NCBI GenBank assembly: GCA_018608545.1
Contig: JABAZI010000017.1
Location: 1 to 32,815, forward strand
Direction: 5' to 3'
From: Polaribacter sp.
GTDB taxonomy: Bacteria > Bacteroidota > Bacteroidia > Flavobacteriales > Flavobacteriaceae
Length of the DNA stretch: 32,815 nucleotides
The notes beneath the pieces were generated by a model that did no database searches, had not been told where the DNA came from, and saw nothing but the letters and a program-made list of their open reading frames with translations. This document shows positions 14,329 through 22,645 of the stretch, one piece after another. Position 1 is the first letter of the stretch; each line of letters begins with the position of its first letter. Position numbers and translations under genes: made by a program.

Positions 14329-15123
14329 ATGATGAAAAATATTTTAGTCCCTATTGGATCTACTGAAAATGCGCAATCTACATTGCAATATGCAATTGAT
14401 TTTGCTGCAGAAATTAATGCTAATATTATTGTTTTTAGAGCTTACAAAGCAATAGCAAAAGCTGGAATTATGGTAAATATGAGCGCAATTATAGAACGAG
14501 AAACAAATTTGTATTTGCGAGCAATTGTAAAATCTGTGGATAGAAAAAAAGTGGATATAAAATTAATTTCCTCCAAAGGAAGTGTTATTGAAAGTGTTGA
14601 GGCAGTGGATCATGAAATTGGTATTGATTTGATTATTGTAGGAGCCAAAAGTAATTCAATCAAAGAAGAAGTGTTTTTAGGAAGTACAGCCGGAAGTTTA
14701 GTGAAAAAAACAAATTTACCTGTTTTAACGGTTCCTGAGGCCTATATTTACAAACCAATCAATACAATATTATTAGCATTTAAATCTGGAATAATAAAAA
14801 GCAAGACCGCTTTAAATCCTTTAAAGTTTATTGTAAAGCATTTAAAACCCGAAGTAAACTCTTTATTAGTGAAAACTGTTGGGTATAAAGAAGAAGATTT
14901 GGTCTTAGACCCTCACTTATCAAAATTGCAAACCACTTTTACTGTTACTGAAAATGCGACTACTTTTCAAGGGGTATTGGAGCACTTTAAAACCCATAAC
15001 CCCGATATATTGTGTGTTTTTAGACGTAAACGAGGGTTTTTTAAAAAATTATGGGAAAAAAACACCATTTTAAAGCAAGAATTTCACACTTCGATTCCTT
15101 TGTTAATATTAAAGGGAAAATAA
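14329..15123 (+). CDS. Universal stress protein, two UspA domains
   Basis: A 264-residue cytoplasmic protein (start at either of two adjacent ATGs). The first domain shows the Usp fold: ILVPIGSTENAQSTLQYAIDFA at the start, and VGAKSNSIKEEVFLGSTAGSLVKKTNLPVLTVP (in parts, residues 104-136) as the ATP-loop region, here G-A-K...G-S-T-A-G. The second half (from about residue 143) is a weaker Usp domain ending in SIPLLILKGK. Two-domain Usps are common in Bacteroidetes and are linked to stress and anaerobiosis, but the precise role is unknown. Its stop is one base from the stop of the convergent nuclease gene. Confidence 0.88.
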   Translation: MMKNILVPIGSTENAQSTLQYAIDFAAEINANIIVFRAYKAIAKAGIMVNMSAIIERETNLYLRAIVKSVDRKKVDIKLISSKGSVIESVEAVDHEIGIDLIIVGAKSNSIKEEVFLGSTAGSLVKKTNLPVLTVPEAYIYKPINTILLAFKSGIIKSKTALNPLKFIVKHLKPEVNSLLVKTVGYKEEDLVLDPHLSKLQTTFTVTENATTFQGVLEHFKTHNPDILCVFRRKRGFFKKLWEKNTILKQEFHTSIPLLILKGK

Positions 15124-15124
15124 A

Positions 15125-17863
15125 TTAATATTTCAAATCAGCAGGTGCTGTAAAATCTTCTTGAAGCGTATAAATTTCTTTAAGGTATTTTTTTATTTCA
15201 AAAATAAATTCTTCTAATTTTTCAGAAGTGATTTCCACTGCTGGGTTTCTGTAATTTGAAGAAAAATCAACAGGTAAAAAACCACTCTGTAAATTTTTAA
15301 AAGAATAAATTCCAGCTTGTAAAGGTTGCTTGAAATGATATTTTTTACTTTTGGTATATAAGTATGCATATAGTAGTACCTGAATCGCTTTGTACTGCTC
15401 TTTTTCTCGAAGCCTTTCAAATGCTGCAACCCGTAAATCAGAACTGCTTACCATTCCTGTCTTATAATCTATAATTCTCAAAACACCATTTAATTCGTCT
15501 ACTCTATCTACTTGACCATGAATTTTTACAGGATAATCAATCCCTTCAATACGGAGTTCTGTTGCCAGAGTTTCTTCTGTTGCCAGAATCTTTAATTGAT
15601 TGTTTGTATCTGTTAACAATTCTTTTTCTTGGGCTAGAAAATTATTCACAAACCTAACAGCTACTTCAAAAATTAAACGATTTTTGCCTGTTGTAATGTC
15701 TCCATTTTTAAATTCATTTCTAAAATGCTTGACCACTAATTCTTTTACTTTTCTCTCCATCTGTGCGATGTTATCAATCAATAAAAATTTGCCAATAAAC
15801 GGGGTGTATAATTCATCTAATGTTTCATGAACAACAGTCCCTAAAGTGTTATAAGCTATGGTTTCTTCAACAACTTCAAACTCTTTTAGCTTGAGTATTT
15901 TTTGTTTATAAAATGAAATAGGATTGTATAAATAATTGGTTAACGCAGATGGAGAGATCCCTTTTGTTGCAAGTTCTTTCAATCGTTCTATGACCGCTTC
16001 ATTTTTTGGTATATTCTTTAAACTTTCTTTTTGATTGGATACTTTTGGAGTGACAATTTTCTGTGCAACATCTGTTCTCATCATTTCTAATTGACTAACG
16101 AACCTGCTTTTTTCTCCACTCCCAAAAACATCATGTTCCGTATTATAAATAATAAAAATATTTTTTGCTCTTTGCATTAATCTAAAAAAATGGTATGAAA
16201 AAATGGCGTCTTTTTCTTTATAGGTTGGAATCCCAAACGCGGTCTTCACATCAAAAGGAATAAAGGAATTTTGTTGGCTACTTAGTGGTAAGACACCTTC
16301 ATTTGACGAAACGAGAACTATGTTCTCAAAATCTAAAACACGTGTTTCTAACATGCCCATTAACTGAAGTCCTTTTAAGGGTTCTCCTTGAAATGATAAG
16401 CTTTCAGCGGAAATTAATTGTCTAAAGAAAAGTGATAAGGTTTTTAAATCGGGAAAATATTTGTACTCATTTTGGAGGGTTTTTAATTGCGTAAAAGTGG
16501 TGTAAAAACGAAATAAGTATTCTTTTTCTAAATCACTTACTTTTTCTTTTAAGACCTTAATTAAATGTACAATTCTGTCAATAAATTCTTCAACAGAGAC
16601 ATACGAATTAAAAATTGACTTTATCATTACCCCTATTTCACCCTCGGTATTTTCTAATAATTTAGCAAGCTGACCTTGATTGATAAATGTCTGATTTTGA
16701 ATGGCAATTTCATCAGTAAAAAAATGGATGTCGGAGATGAGTTTATAAATTGATTCATGTTTTAAAAAACGAAGAACATCCTTATAGTAAAACTCATGTA
16801 CACCTATTTTTTGAAGCTTCTCTTGAGAGAGAAATAATTGAAATATTGATGCTATCAAATTAGTTGTTGGTAGGTCTTTTAAAGGGTATCCCATTGTAAT
16901 GTTAATCGCGTCAATATTTTTTGGTAAAGAGCTTAACATAATTGGCAACAAAGTTTCATCGGCTAAAATCAATGCTGTATTACTAAAATCCGAAAAATTT
17001 TCTAAAATTTCTCCTGCATATTTTATTTGGGTAGTGTTCTTTGACGCTCCAATAACCTCAATATTTTTTGGTTTAGCAAATGAACTTCCTAATATTTTTA
17101 GATCATTTTTCTCATAATGACTCCATTCGGCTTTGTATTTTCTAATGAATTTCCCTGCTTGATGATTCGAATTATAAAAAGCAGTGTCTATGTCCCAATA
17201 AATCTCTGAACACTCATTTTCTAAAACTTTCTGAAACAAAAATTCTTCTGCTTTATTTAAGGCATTAAAACCAATTAAAAAGAATGTTTTATGAGTATTT
17301 TGTTCTAAAAAGTCATCTATTTTTTTACATGATTCTCTAAAAATTAGCCCTTGATATCCAATCTTTTTTTCTTTTAAAAATTCATAAAAAGCAGTATAAT
17401 AAATAGTGAGTTTTTCTAAAAATGAATAATGATCTTTCATTAATTCCGTTTCTTTAAACTCGCCTTTAACAGACCATTTTTTTAATCTTTGTATATCTCT
17501 TAAATAAATAAAAATATCGTTTGAATCTATTAAATGTTGGTCTATATCGTTAAAGTCTTGCATGACTGTATATGCCCAAGAAGCAAATACATCAAAAGAG
17601 ACAGGTGTTTTTTCTATGCTTTTATAAATGGTGTAAAAATGAAATAATAATTGGATACTGTCTGCTTTTTGTATTCCTGAAACTTGATTGATAAACTGCT
17701 CAATATTTAAAGTCTCTGGTAAAAAACCTATCTTAATTTTATCTTTAAGTGTCTGTTTGACAAACACTTTTGCTCTTTGTGATGGAAGAATAATTACAAC
17801 ATCTTCAAAAGAAGGTGTTGTTTTTAAAATATGATCAAAGGTCTGTGAAATGAAAGATTGCAT
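15125..17863 (-). CDS. AddB-like PD-(D/E)XK nuclease/helicase-related protein
   Basis: A 912-residue protein of the AddB-like family found in Bacteroidetes, a partner of an AddA/UvrD-type helicase-nuclease in recombinational repair of double-strand breaks. The N-terminal half is an inactivated helicase-like region (VVIILPSQRAKVFVKQ at the start in place of a true P-loop). The middle has ETRVLDFENIVLVSSNEGVLP, a family landmark. The C-terminal nuclease domain carries HGQVDRVD (D786) and IDYKTG (D799, K801). The SALTNYLYNPISFY segment has Asn where AddB with an iron-sulfur cluster has Cys, so no cluster is expected. The helicase partner is not in the window. Confidence 0.85.
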   Translation of the reverse strand: MQSFISQTFDHILKTTPSFEDVVIILPSQRAKVFVKQTLKDKIKIGFLPETLNIEQFINQVSGIQKADSIQLLFHFYTIYKSIEKTPVSFDVFASWAYTVMQDFNDIDQHLIDSNDIFIYLRDIQRLKKWSVKGEFKETELMKDHYSFLEKLTIYYTAFYEFLKEKKIGYQGLIFRESCKKIDDFLEQNTHKTFFLIGFNALNKAEEFLFQKVLENECSEIYWDIDTAFYNSNHQAGKFIRKYKAEWSHYEKNDLKILGSSFAKPKNIEVIGASKNTTQIKYAGEILENFSDFSNTALILADETLLPIMLSSLPKNIDAINITMGYPLKDLPTTNLIASIFQLFLSQEKLQKIGVHEFYYKDVLRFLKHESIYKLISDIHFFTDEIAIQNQTFINQGQLAKLLENTEGEIGVMIKSIFNSYVSVEEFIDRIVHLIKVLKEKVSDLEKEYLFRFYTTFTQLKTLQNEYKYFPDLKTLSLFFRQLISAESLSFQGEPLKGLQLMGMLETRVLDFENIVLVSSNEGVLPLSSQQNSFIPFDVKTAFGIPTYKEKDAIFSYHFFRLMQRAKNIFIIYNTEHDVFGSGEKSRFVSQLEMMRTDVAQKIVTPKVSNQKESLKNIPKNEAVIERLKELATKGISPSALTNYLYNPISFYKQKILKLKEFEVVEETIAYNTLGTVVHETLDELYTPFIGKFLLIDNIAQMERKVKELVVKHFRNEFKNGDITTGKNRLIFEVAVRFVNNFLAQEKELLTDTNNQLKILATEETLATELRIEGIDYPVKIHGQVDRVDELNGVLRIIDYKTGMVSSSDLRVAAFERLREKEQYKAIQVLLYAYLYTKSKKYHFKQPLQAGIYSFKNLQSGFLPVDFSSNYRNPAVEITSEKLEEFIFEIKKYLKEIYTLQEDFTAPADLKY

Positions 17864-17946
17864 CTATTTTTTTAAGAATCTATTTTGATTTCTAAATTAC
17901 AAAAACTTACATTTATACCTCTTTAATCATTCAACTATTTTTTTTA

Positions 17947-18726
17947 ATGCCTACTAAATTACATATTGTCGGGATTCAAGCAGACTTAACTTGGGAAAAC
18001 CCAATCAAAAATCTTGCTTTTTTTGAAGAGAAAATACATGCGCTCCACAAAGAGGCAGATCTCATTATACTGCCAGAAATGTTTAGTTCTGGGTTTACAA
18101 TGCGTCCCAAAAATATCGCAGAAAAAATGACAGGAAATACTGTTTTATGGATGCAAAGAATGGCAAGAAAACAACGAATTGCACTGGTAGGAAGTCTCGT
18201 AATAGAAGAAAACAAAAATTATTACAATCGGTTGTTATTTGTACATCCTTGTGGAAAAACAGAATGGTATGATAAAAAACACGCTTTTACCTTAGCTGGA
18301 GAAGATAAGGTCTATACCCCTGGATCAGAAAAATTAATTGTAACCTTTAAGGGATGGAAAATTTGCCCGTTGATCTGTTACGACTTGCGGTTTCCTGTTT
18401 GGTCAAGAAATGCAGAAAACTATGATGTGTTAATTTATGTTGCCAACTGGCCTGCTATTAGAATTCAAGCATGGAAAGCTCTTTTAAAAGCTCGAGCAAT
18501 TGAAAATATGAGCTTTACTATTGGAGTGAACAGGATCGGGATAGACGCAAATAAGTACGAATATTCGGGAGATTCTTCAATCCTAAATTGTATGGGAGAA
18601 GAACTTTCTACCCTCAAAAAAAATGAAAATGGAATTATAAAAGCTACTTTAGTAAAAACTGAACAAGATAGGATTCGAGAAAGATTGGGTTTTTTAAATG
18701 ATCAAGAAGCCTTTAAAATTTTATAA
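17947..18726 (+). CDS. yafV: Omega-amidase / nitrilase-superfamily hydrolase
   Basis: A 259-residue carbon-nitrogen hydrolase. The catalytic triad is visible as E44 (LPEMFSSGF), K110 (WYDKKHAF) and C144 (LICYDLRFPVWSRN). The last motif and the length match YafV/Nit2-type omega-amidases, which hydrolyse 2-oxoglutaramate and 2-oxosuccinamate in methionine salvage and transaminase repair. It is cytoplasmic, with no signal. A GNAT gene follows after nine bases, so the pair is probably one unit. The 83-base gap to the divergent nuclease gene must hold both promoters; I see no clear TAnnTTTG in it. Confidence 0.92.
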   Translation: MPTKLHIVGIQADLTWENPIKNLAFFEEKIHALHKEADLIILPEMFSSGFTMRPKNIAEKMTGNTVLWMQRMARKQRIALVGSLVIEENKNYYNRLLFVHPCGKTEWYDKKHAFTLAGEDKVYTPGSEKLIVTFKGWKICPLICYDLRFPVWSRNAENYDVLIYVANWPAIRIQAWKALLKARAIENMSFTIGVNRIGIDANKYEYSGDSSILNCMGEELSTLKKNENGIIKATLVKTEQDRIRERLGFLNDQEAFKIL

Positions 18727-18735
18727 ATAACAACA

Positions 18736-19248
18736 ATGACAATTAAAAATGTTTCTATTACAGATATTGATGAAGTCTTTCGGCTTTATAAAATTGCCTC
18801 AGAGTATCAAAAAGAAAAGAAAAAAGTAATTGTCTGGCCGAATTTTGATCGAAATATGGTTGAAAAGGAAATTACTGAAAATAGACAATTTAAGATGTTA
18901 ATTAAAAATGAAGTTGTCTGTATTTGGGCAATAACTTTTAGTGACGCTCAAATTTGGGAGGAGAGAAATAAAGACCACGCAATCTATATTCATCGAATTG
19001 CTACAAATCCGAACTTTAGAGGAAACAATTTTGTTCAAAAAATTGTGGATTGGGCCAAAATATATGCCGAAAAAAATGATCTCCAATATATAAGATTAGA
19101 TACTCTTGGAAACAATACTAGATTAATTCAACATTATAAAAATGCGGGATTTGATTTTTTGGGGATGTATGCACTTGAAAACACTTCAAGTTTACCCGAA
19201 CATTATAAGGAAGCTCCCGCATGTCTTTTTGAAATAAACCTTAGATAA
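18736..19248 (+). CDS. GNAT family N-acetyltransferase
   Basis: A 170-residue GNAT enzyme that would use acetyl-CoA to acetylate an amine. Motif A is IYIHRIATNPNFRGNNFVQKIVDWA (in parts, about residues 83-107), where the usual R/Q-x-x-G-x-G/A acetyl-CoA loop reads NFRGNN. The later LGNNTRLIQHYKNAGF holds the conserved N and Y of motif B. The substrate is unknown. It is cotranscribed with the omega-amidase gene. No terminator hairpin is evident in the 64 bases before the convergent desaturase gene. Confidence 0.85.
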   Translation: MTIKNVSITDIDEVFRLYKIASEYQKEKKKVIVWPNFDRNMVEKEITENRQFKMLIKNEVVCIWAITFSDAQIWEERNKDHAIYIHRIATNPNFRGNNFVQKIVDWAKIYAEKNDLQYIRLDTLGNNTRLIQHYKNAGFDFLGMYALENTSSLPEHYKEAPACLFEINLR

Positions 19249-19312
19249 AAATCCTTAAACTCTAAATAGAAGAGTCCCAAAAAAAATAAAACCTCAAAAA
19301 TTGTTTTTAAAA

Positions 19313-20296
19313 CTATGTTGGATTTATCATCCACTTGAATTTAAAATCAGTGTCTGGAATTACAATTCGTTCTGTAATTCTATACATTCTATCTGGTAAC
19401 TTCATTAAATAATCTCTTGCTTTTTCTGCCTCCGGTGTAAGGTTTGTAACCTTATCAATTTCCCACATAGTATTTAATTTCTTCAAAATATCTACATAAT
19501 CAAAACCCGTATAGACTCCAATTCTTTGTGCTACAGCAGAAAAATCATCAAACGCAGTTCCTTTAGCTCCAAATGATTCTCTTAAATGCAATGCAGGCAT
19601 TATAATTTTATGTTTCATCATGTGTTGAAAAGCCAACATCATTTCACTTGGGTCTATCTTAAAAATTTCTTTTACAAAATGCGAATATGCCTGGTGATGA
19701 CGCATTTCATCTCCTGCAATAATTTTAGACATCTTGGCAAGCGCTTTGTGTCCTTTTTTACGAGCAATCTTAGCTACGTTGTTATGAGAAACATAGGTTG
19801 CTAATTCTTGAAATGTAGTGTACACAAAGTTTTTATAAGGATCTGTCGAGGTACCAATATCAAAACCGTCTGCAATTAGATGTTGTGTAGAAATTTCTAC
19901 TTCACGCATATTCACACGGCCAGATAAGTATAAATACTTATTTAAAACATCTCCATGTCTATTTTCTTCTGCAGTCCAAGTTCGTATCCATTTTGCCCAA
20001 CCATTGTCTGGGTCTTGATTTATACCATCTAAATCTAATAACCAAGATTCATAGGTTGGTAAAGCTTCTTCTGTAATGGTATCTCCCACTAAAACTACCC
20101 AAAAATCATCATGTAATTCTTTAGAAATTTCCCTAATCTCTTCTACTTCCGTTATAAATGAATCTTTTTGCGAATTCGGCAAGAAATCTGTGGGCTGCCA
20201 TATTTTTTCTGCAGGAATTAAATATGTATCCATAAAGCTCTGCATACTTTTTTCTAATGTTAGCATTACTTCTTTTCTAATGTTTTTAATAGACAT
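19313..20296 (-). CDS. Soluble acyl-ACP desaturase
   Basis: A 327-residue di-iron enzyme of the plant/bacterial stearoyl-ACP desaturase family, which puts a double bond into acyl chains carried on ACP. The two ExxH motifs of the iron centre are EENRHGD (E111, H114) and GDEMRHH (E197, H200). Length and the fully soluble character fit the family. It lies four bases after the acyltransferase gene, so the desaturated chain could be passed to phospholipid synthesis by its neighbour. In a cold-living bacterium this would adjust membrane fluidity (inference). Confidence 0.92.
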   Translation of the reverse strand: MSIKNIRKEVMLTLEKSMQSFMDTYLIPAEKIWQPTDFLPNSQKDSFITEVEEIREISKELHDDFWVVLVGDTITEEALPTYESWLLDLDGINQDPDNGWAKWIRTWTAEENRHGDVLNKYLYLSGRVNMREVEISTQHLIADGFDIGTSTDPYKNFVYTTFQELATYVSHNNVAKIARKKGHKALAKMSKIIAGDEMRHHQAYSHFVKEIFKIDPSEMMLAFQHMMKHKIIMPALHLRESFGAKGTAFDDFSAVAQRIGVYTGFDYVDILKKLNTMWEIDKVTNLTPEAEKARDYLMKLPDRMYRITERIVIPDTDFKFKWMINPT

Positions 20297-20300
20297 ATTG

Positions 20301-21029
20301 TTATTTTATGTGTGTTGTTATTGCTGTTTCTGTTTGTTCTAAGAGCTCTTCAAAGGGTAAAGAGTTAATTTTTATGGGTTTGTGAGTCGTAATTGTTATT
20401 GGACTTCCAAGACCTAATGGAAATTTTCCGTACTTAAAAACTTTCCATGAATTGTTAATCGTTAAGGGTACAATGTATCCCTCTTTATTATACTTTGATA
20501 TTACTTTTAAGCCATTAGTAGCGAATTTCTTGGGGGAACCATCTCTACTTCTTGTCCCTTCAGGGAAAATAATTGCGCCCCATTTTTTTTCATGTATTCG
20601 TTTCGAAAAACGAACTAATTCTGTGATGGCTTGTTTTGGATCTTTCCTATTAATTAAAGCTGCACCTCCATATTTTAAATTATAAGAAACACTTGGTATT
20701 CCTCTTCCTAGTTCTATTTTTGCAACAAATTTAGGAGAATGTTTTCTAAAAAACCAACCAATTGGGGGAATATCAAAAGTAGATTGGTGGTTAGAAACAA
20801 AAATAAGAGAAGCGTTCTCGGGGAGTAGGTGTTCGTTTACTGTTCGAACACGGACCCCTATTATTAACATTGACTTTACTAAAAAAAAATTTAACCAATC
20901 AACCACTTTTCCATGAGCTTTATGACCCACAGTATTTAAACTTACCCATTGCAAAGGATGAAAAATGAGTAATATTAAAAAAAACACTCCAATGAAAATT
21001 GGCGACAGTAAGTAACTTAATCCTTTCAT
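20301..21029 (-). CDS. plsC: 1-acyl-glycerol-3-phosphate acyltransferase (PlsC-like)
   Basis: A 242-residue membrane-attached acyltransferase. The N-terminus has one or two hydrophobic segments. The catalytic HX4D motif is NHQSTFD (H81, D86), and the glycerol-phosphate binding motif is FPEGTRSRDG (155-164). It would attach the second fatty acid to lysophosphatidic acid. It is the middle gene of a three-gene row: three bases after the small membrane protein and four before the acyl-ACP desaturase. The close spacing supports shared transcription and a joint role in lipid making. Confidence 0.9.
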   Translation of the reverse strand: MKGLSYLLSPIFIGVFFLILLIFHPLQWVSLNTVGHKAHGKVVDWLNFFLVKSMLIIGVRVRTVNEHLLPENASLIFVSNHQSTFDIPPIGWFFRKHSPKFVAKIELGRGIPSVSYNLKYGGAALINRKDPKQAITELVRFSKRIHEKKWGAIIFPEGTRSRDGSPKKFATNGLKVISKYNKEGYIVPLTINNSWKVFKYGKFPLGLGSPITITTHKPIKINSLPFEELLEQTETAITTHIK

Positions 21030-21032
21030 TAT

Positions 21033-21455
21033 TTACAGCCAGTTGTTCCAAGGAATTCTCGAAAGGATCAATAATAACGCAAGCCCATAAAAAACAACAA
21101 ATGTCTTAAACTTTGCAGTGTCTGAAGTCCTTTTTTTGTGTTTGGACCAACCTATTGTAATAAGCACAATTGCTAAAATCATGGTGATTGGGTGTTCTAT
21201 TGCCAATAGCCTTACCCCTTTATCAGACATCACTTCTGCTCCATTTGTTTTTAAGGATTTAAACCATGGAGACATAAAATACCAACCAAGCCCTATTAAT
21301 AATTGAATGTGCGATACAATGAATGTAAATAAACCAATTCGTAAATCTCTATCTGTAAACTCTTTTTTCTGAAGGACTCCTCTAACTGCATTGATAACTG
21401 CAATAATTAGTATTAAAAGAACTAAATAAGCCCAATACGAATGAATTTCTTTCAT
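21033..21455 (-). CDS. Four-helix membrane protein, cytochrome b-like, function unknown
   Basis: A 140-residue inner-membrane protein with four predicted hydrophobic helices (about residues 6-26, 40-60, 86-104 and 118-136). Histidines lie in or near helices (HIQLLIGLGWYF, IEHPIT), and such proteins in Bacteroidetes are sometimes labelled cytochrome B; heme binding is not shown here. It is the first gene of the row with plsC and the desaturase. A tempting inference is that it passes electrons to the di-iron desaturase, but this rests only on position and histidines. Confidence 0.7.
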   Translation of the reverse strand: MKEIHSYWAYLVLLILIIAVINAVRGVLQKKEFTDRDLRIGLFTFIVSHIQLLIGLGWYFMSPWFKSLKTNGAEVMSDKGVRLLAIEHPITMILAIVLITIGWSKHKKRTSDTAKFKTFVVFYGLALLLILSRIPWNNWL

Positions 21456-21510
21456 GATTGATAGTTGTTTGTTATTTATTATATAGGTGTAAAGTTAATC
21501 ATTTATAAAC

Positions 21511-21540
21511 AAAAAAAACCACCTCTACTGAGGTGGTTTT
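21511..21540 (-). terminator. Terminator of the receptor/lipoprotein operon
   Basis: AAAACCACCTC (21515-21525) pairs with GAGGTGGTTTT (21530-21540) around a 4-base loop. On the minus strand a run of eight T follows. It lies 28 bases after the stop of the repeat lipoprotein gene. Confidence 0.95.
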
Positions 21541-21567
21541 AATAAAAATTATTACTGTGGTATGTTC

Positions 21568-22635
21568 TTATTGTTTAACATATGCATTTCCTTCTTTGAT
21601 AACTGCAAGTGACCAAATACCAGCTGCTCCGTTATAAATGTTATACGTAACAATGTATTTTTGTCCTTCAGCATCTGAAGGGAAGTTATTTAGTAAAATA
21701 GTACTTATTTTGTCTACACGAACAGCCTCTGGCTCTTCAACTTTACCTGCTCTTACGTCAAAGTTCCCGTAATTACCATTCCCAACTAATTCGTAATCAG
21801 CAGCCGTTAATGTATATTTAATGGTATTGTCTGGTACCCATGAAGTCCCATCATGACCAAACTTAATAGTTTCATCAATTACATTGTTATATTTTGACCA
21901 AGAAGCACCGTCATAAATGAAATTAGCGATGTAACTTTTAACAGAACCACTTTTGTACAATTTGTACATGATTGCTTCTATATCACCAGCAGACTTGTCA
22001 ACATATTTGAACTTGTCTTTTAAAAACACAGGTATTTTGGTTAAAGCCTCATCTTCACTAGAAAAATTAGAGTATCCTTCTCCCATTGCCGTGTATTCAT
22101 CATCAGTCATTCCAGTTGCTTTTTCCCAGGATCCGTTTACATATAGGAAACCGTTATTAAGTGTTGAAACACTTCCGGAATAATACTTGTAAGTCAAAGA
22201 AACCAACAACCTGTTTTCTGGATCTGGATATTTAATATCTAAAAAATCACTTATGTGAGAGCTCTTAGAAAAGTTTCCATAGCTATGTCCATTGTCTGCG
22301 TAATCAGCAGCAGTCACAGTATACACTTCTAAACTTTTTTCATCATATTTTGGAGAATATAACTTAAACGTAACCGTAGCTAAAGAAGATGCTCCCCATA
22401 CTGGATATTTGTCTGATAAAAAGACAGGTAACTTGCTTTTTGCATCATTTACAGAGCTAAAATTACCATAACCTTGGTCTAGATCATCATAATCTGCATC
22501 TGTTAATGTAATTGTTGCTTCACCAGATATTATGGTTTCTATTGCATCAATCTCCTCATAAATGTCTTCCATTGGACTATTACACGAAGTAAACAACAAA
22601 GAAAGTATTGCGAAAGAATAAAATATTTTTTTCAT
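21568..22635 (-). CDS. Lipoprotein with four tandem ADY/GNF repeats
   Basis: A 355-residue lipoprotein: signal peptide with Cys18 (LLFTSC), then four diverged units of about 65-100 residues. Each unit starts with a [T/D]-x-[D/E]Y motif followed after 7-9 residues by [G/S]NF: Y49/GNF57-59, Y112/GNF120-122, Y181/SNF189-191, Y281/GNF290-292. A helix with (S/D)xLxxKYP or FLKDKF and beta strands such as YKLY or YKYY follow, and three DG/NG-xSW turns occur. I do not know this domain. It is the second gene after a TonB-dependent receptor, 10 bases apart, so it is probably the surface or periplasmic partner of the receptor, in the place where SusD is found in glycan systems. It is not SusD-like in sequence. 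Confidence 0.8.
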   Translation of the reverse strand: MKKIFYSFAILSLLFTSCNSPMEDIYEEIDAIETIISGEATITLTDADYDDLDQGYGNFSSVNDAKSKLPVFLSDKYPVWGASSLATVTFKLYSPKYDEKSLEVYTVTAADYADNGHSYGNFSKSSHISDFLDIKYPDPENRLLVSLTYKYYSGSVSTLNNGFLYVNGSWEKATGMTDDEYTAMGEGYSNFSSEDEALTKIPVFLKDKFKYVDKSAGDIEAIMYKLYKSGSVKSYIANFIYDGASWSKYNNVIDETIKFGHDGTSWVPDNTIKYTLTAADYELVGNGNYGNFDVRAGKVEEPEAVRVDKISTILLNNFPSDAEGQKYIVTYNIYNGAAGIWSLAVIKEGNAYVKQ

Positions 22636-22645
22636 TTGTAAGTTT

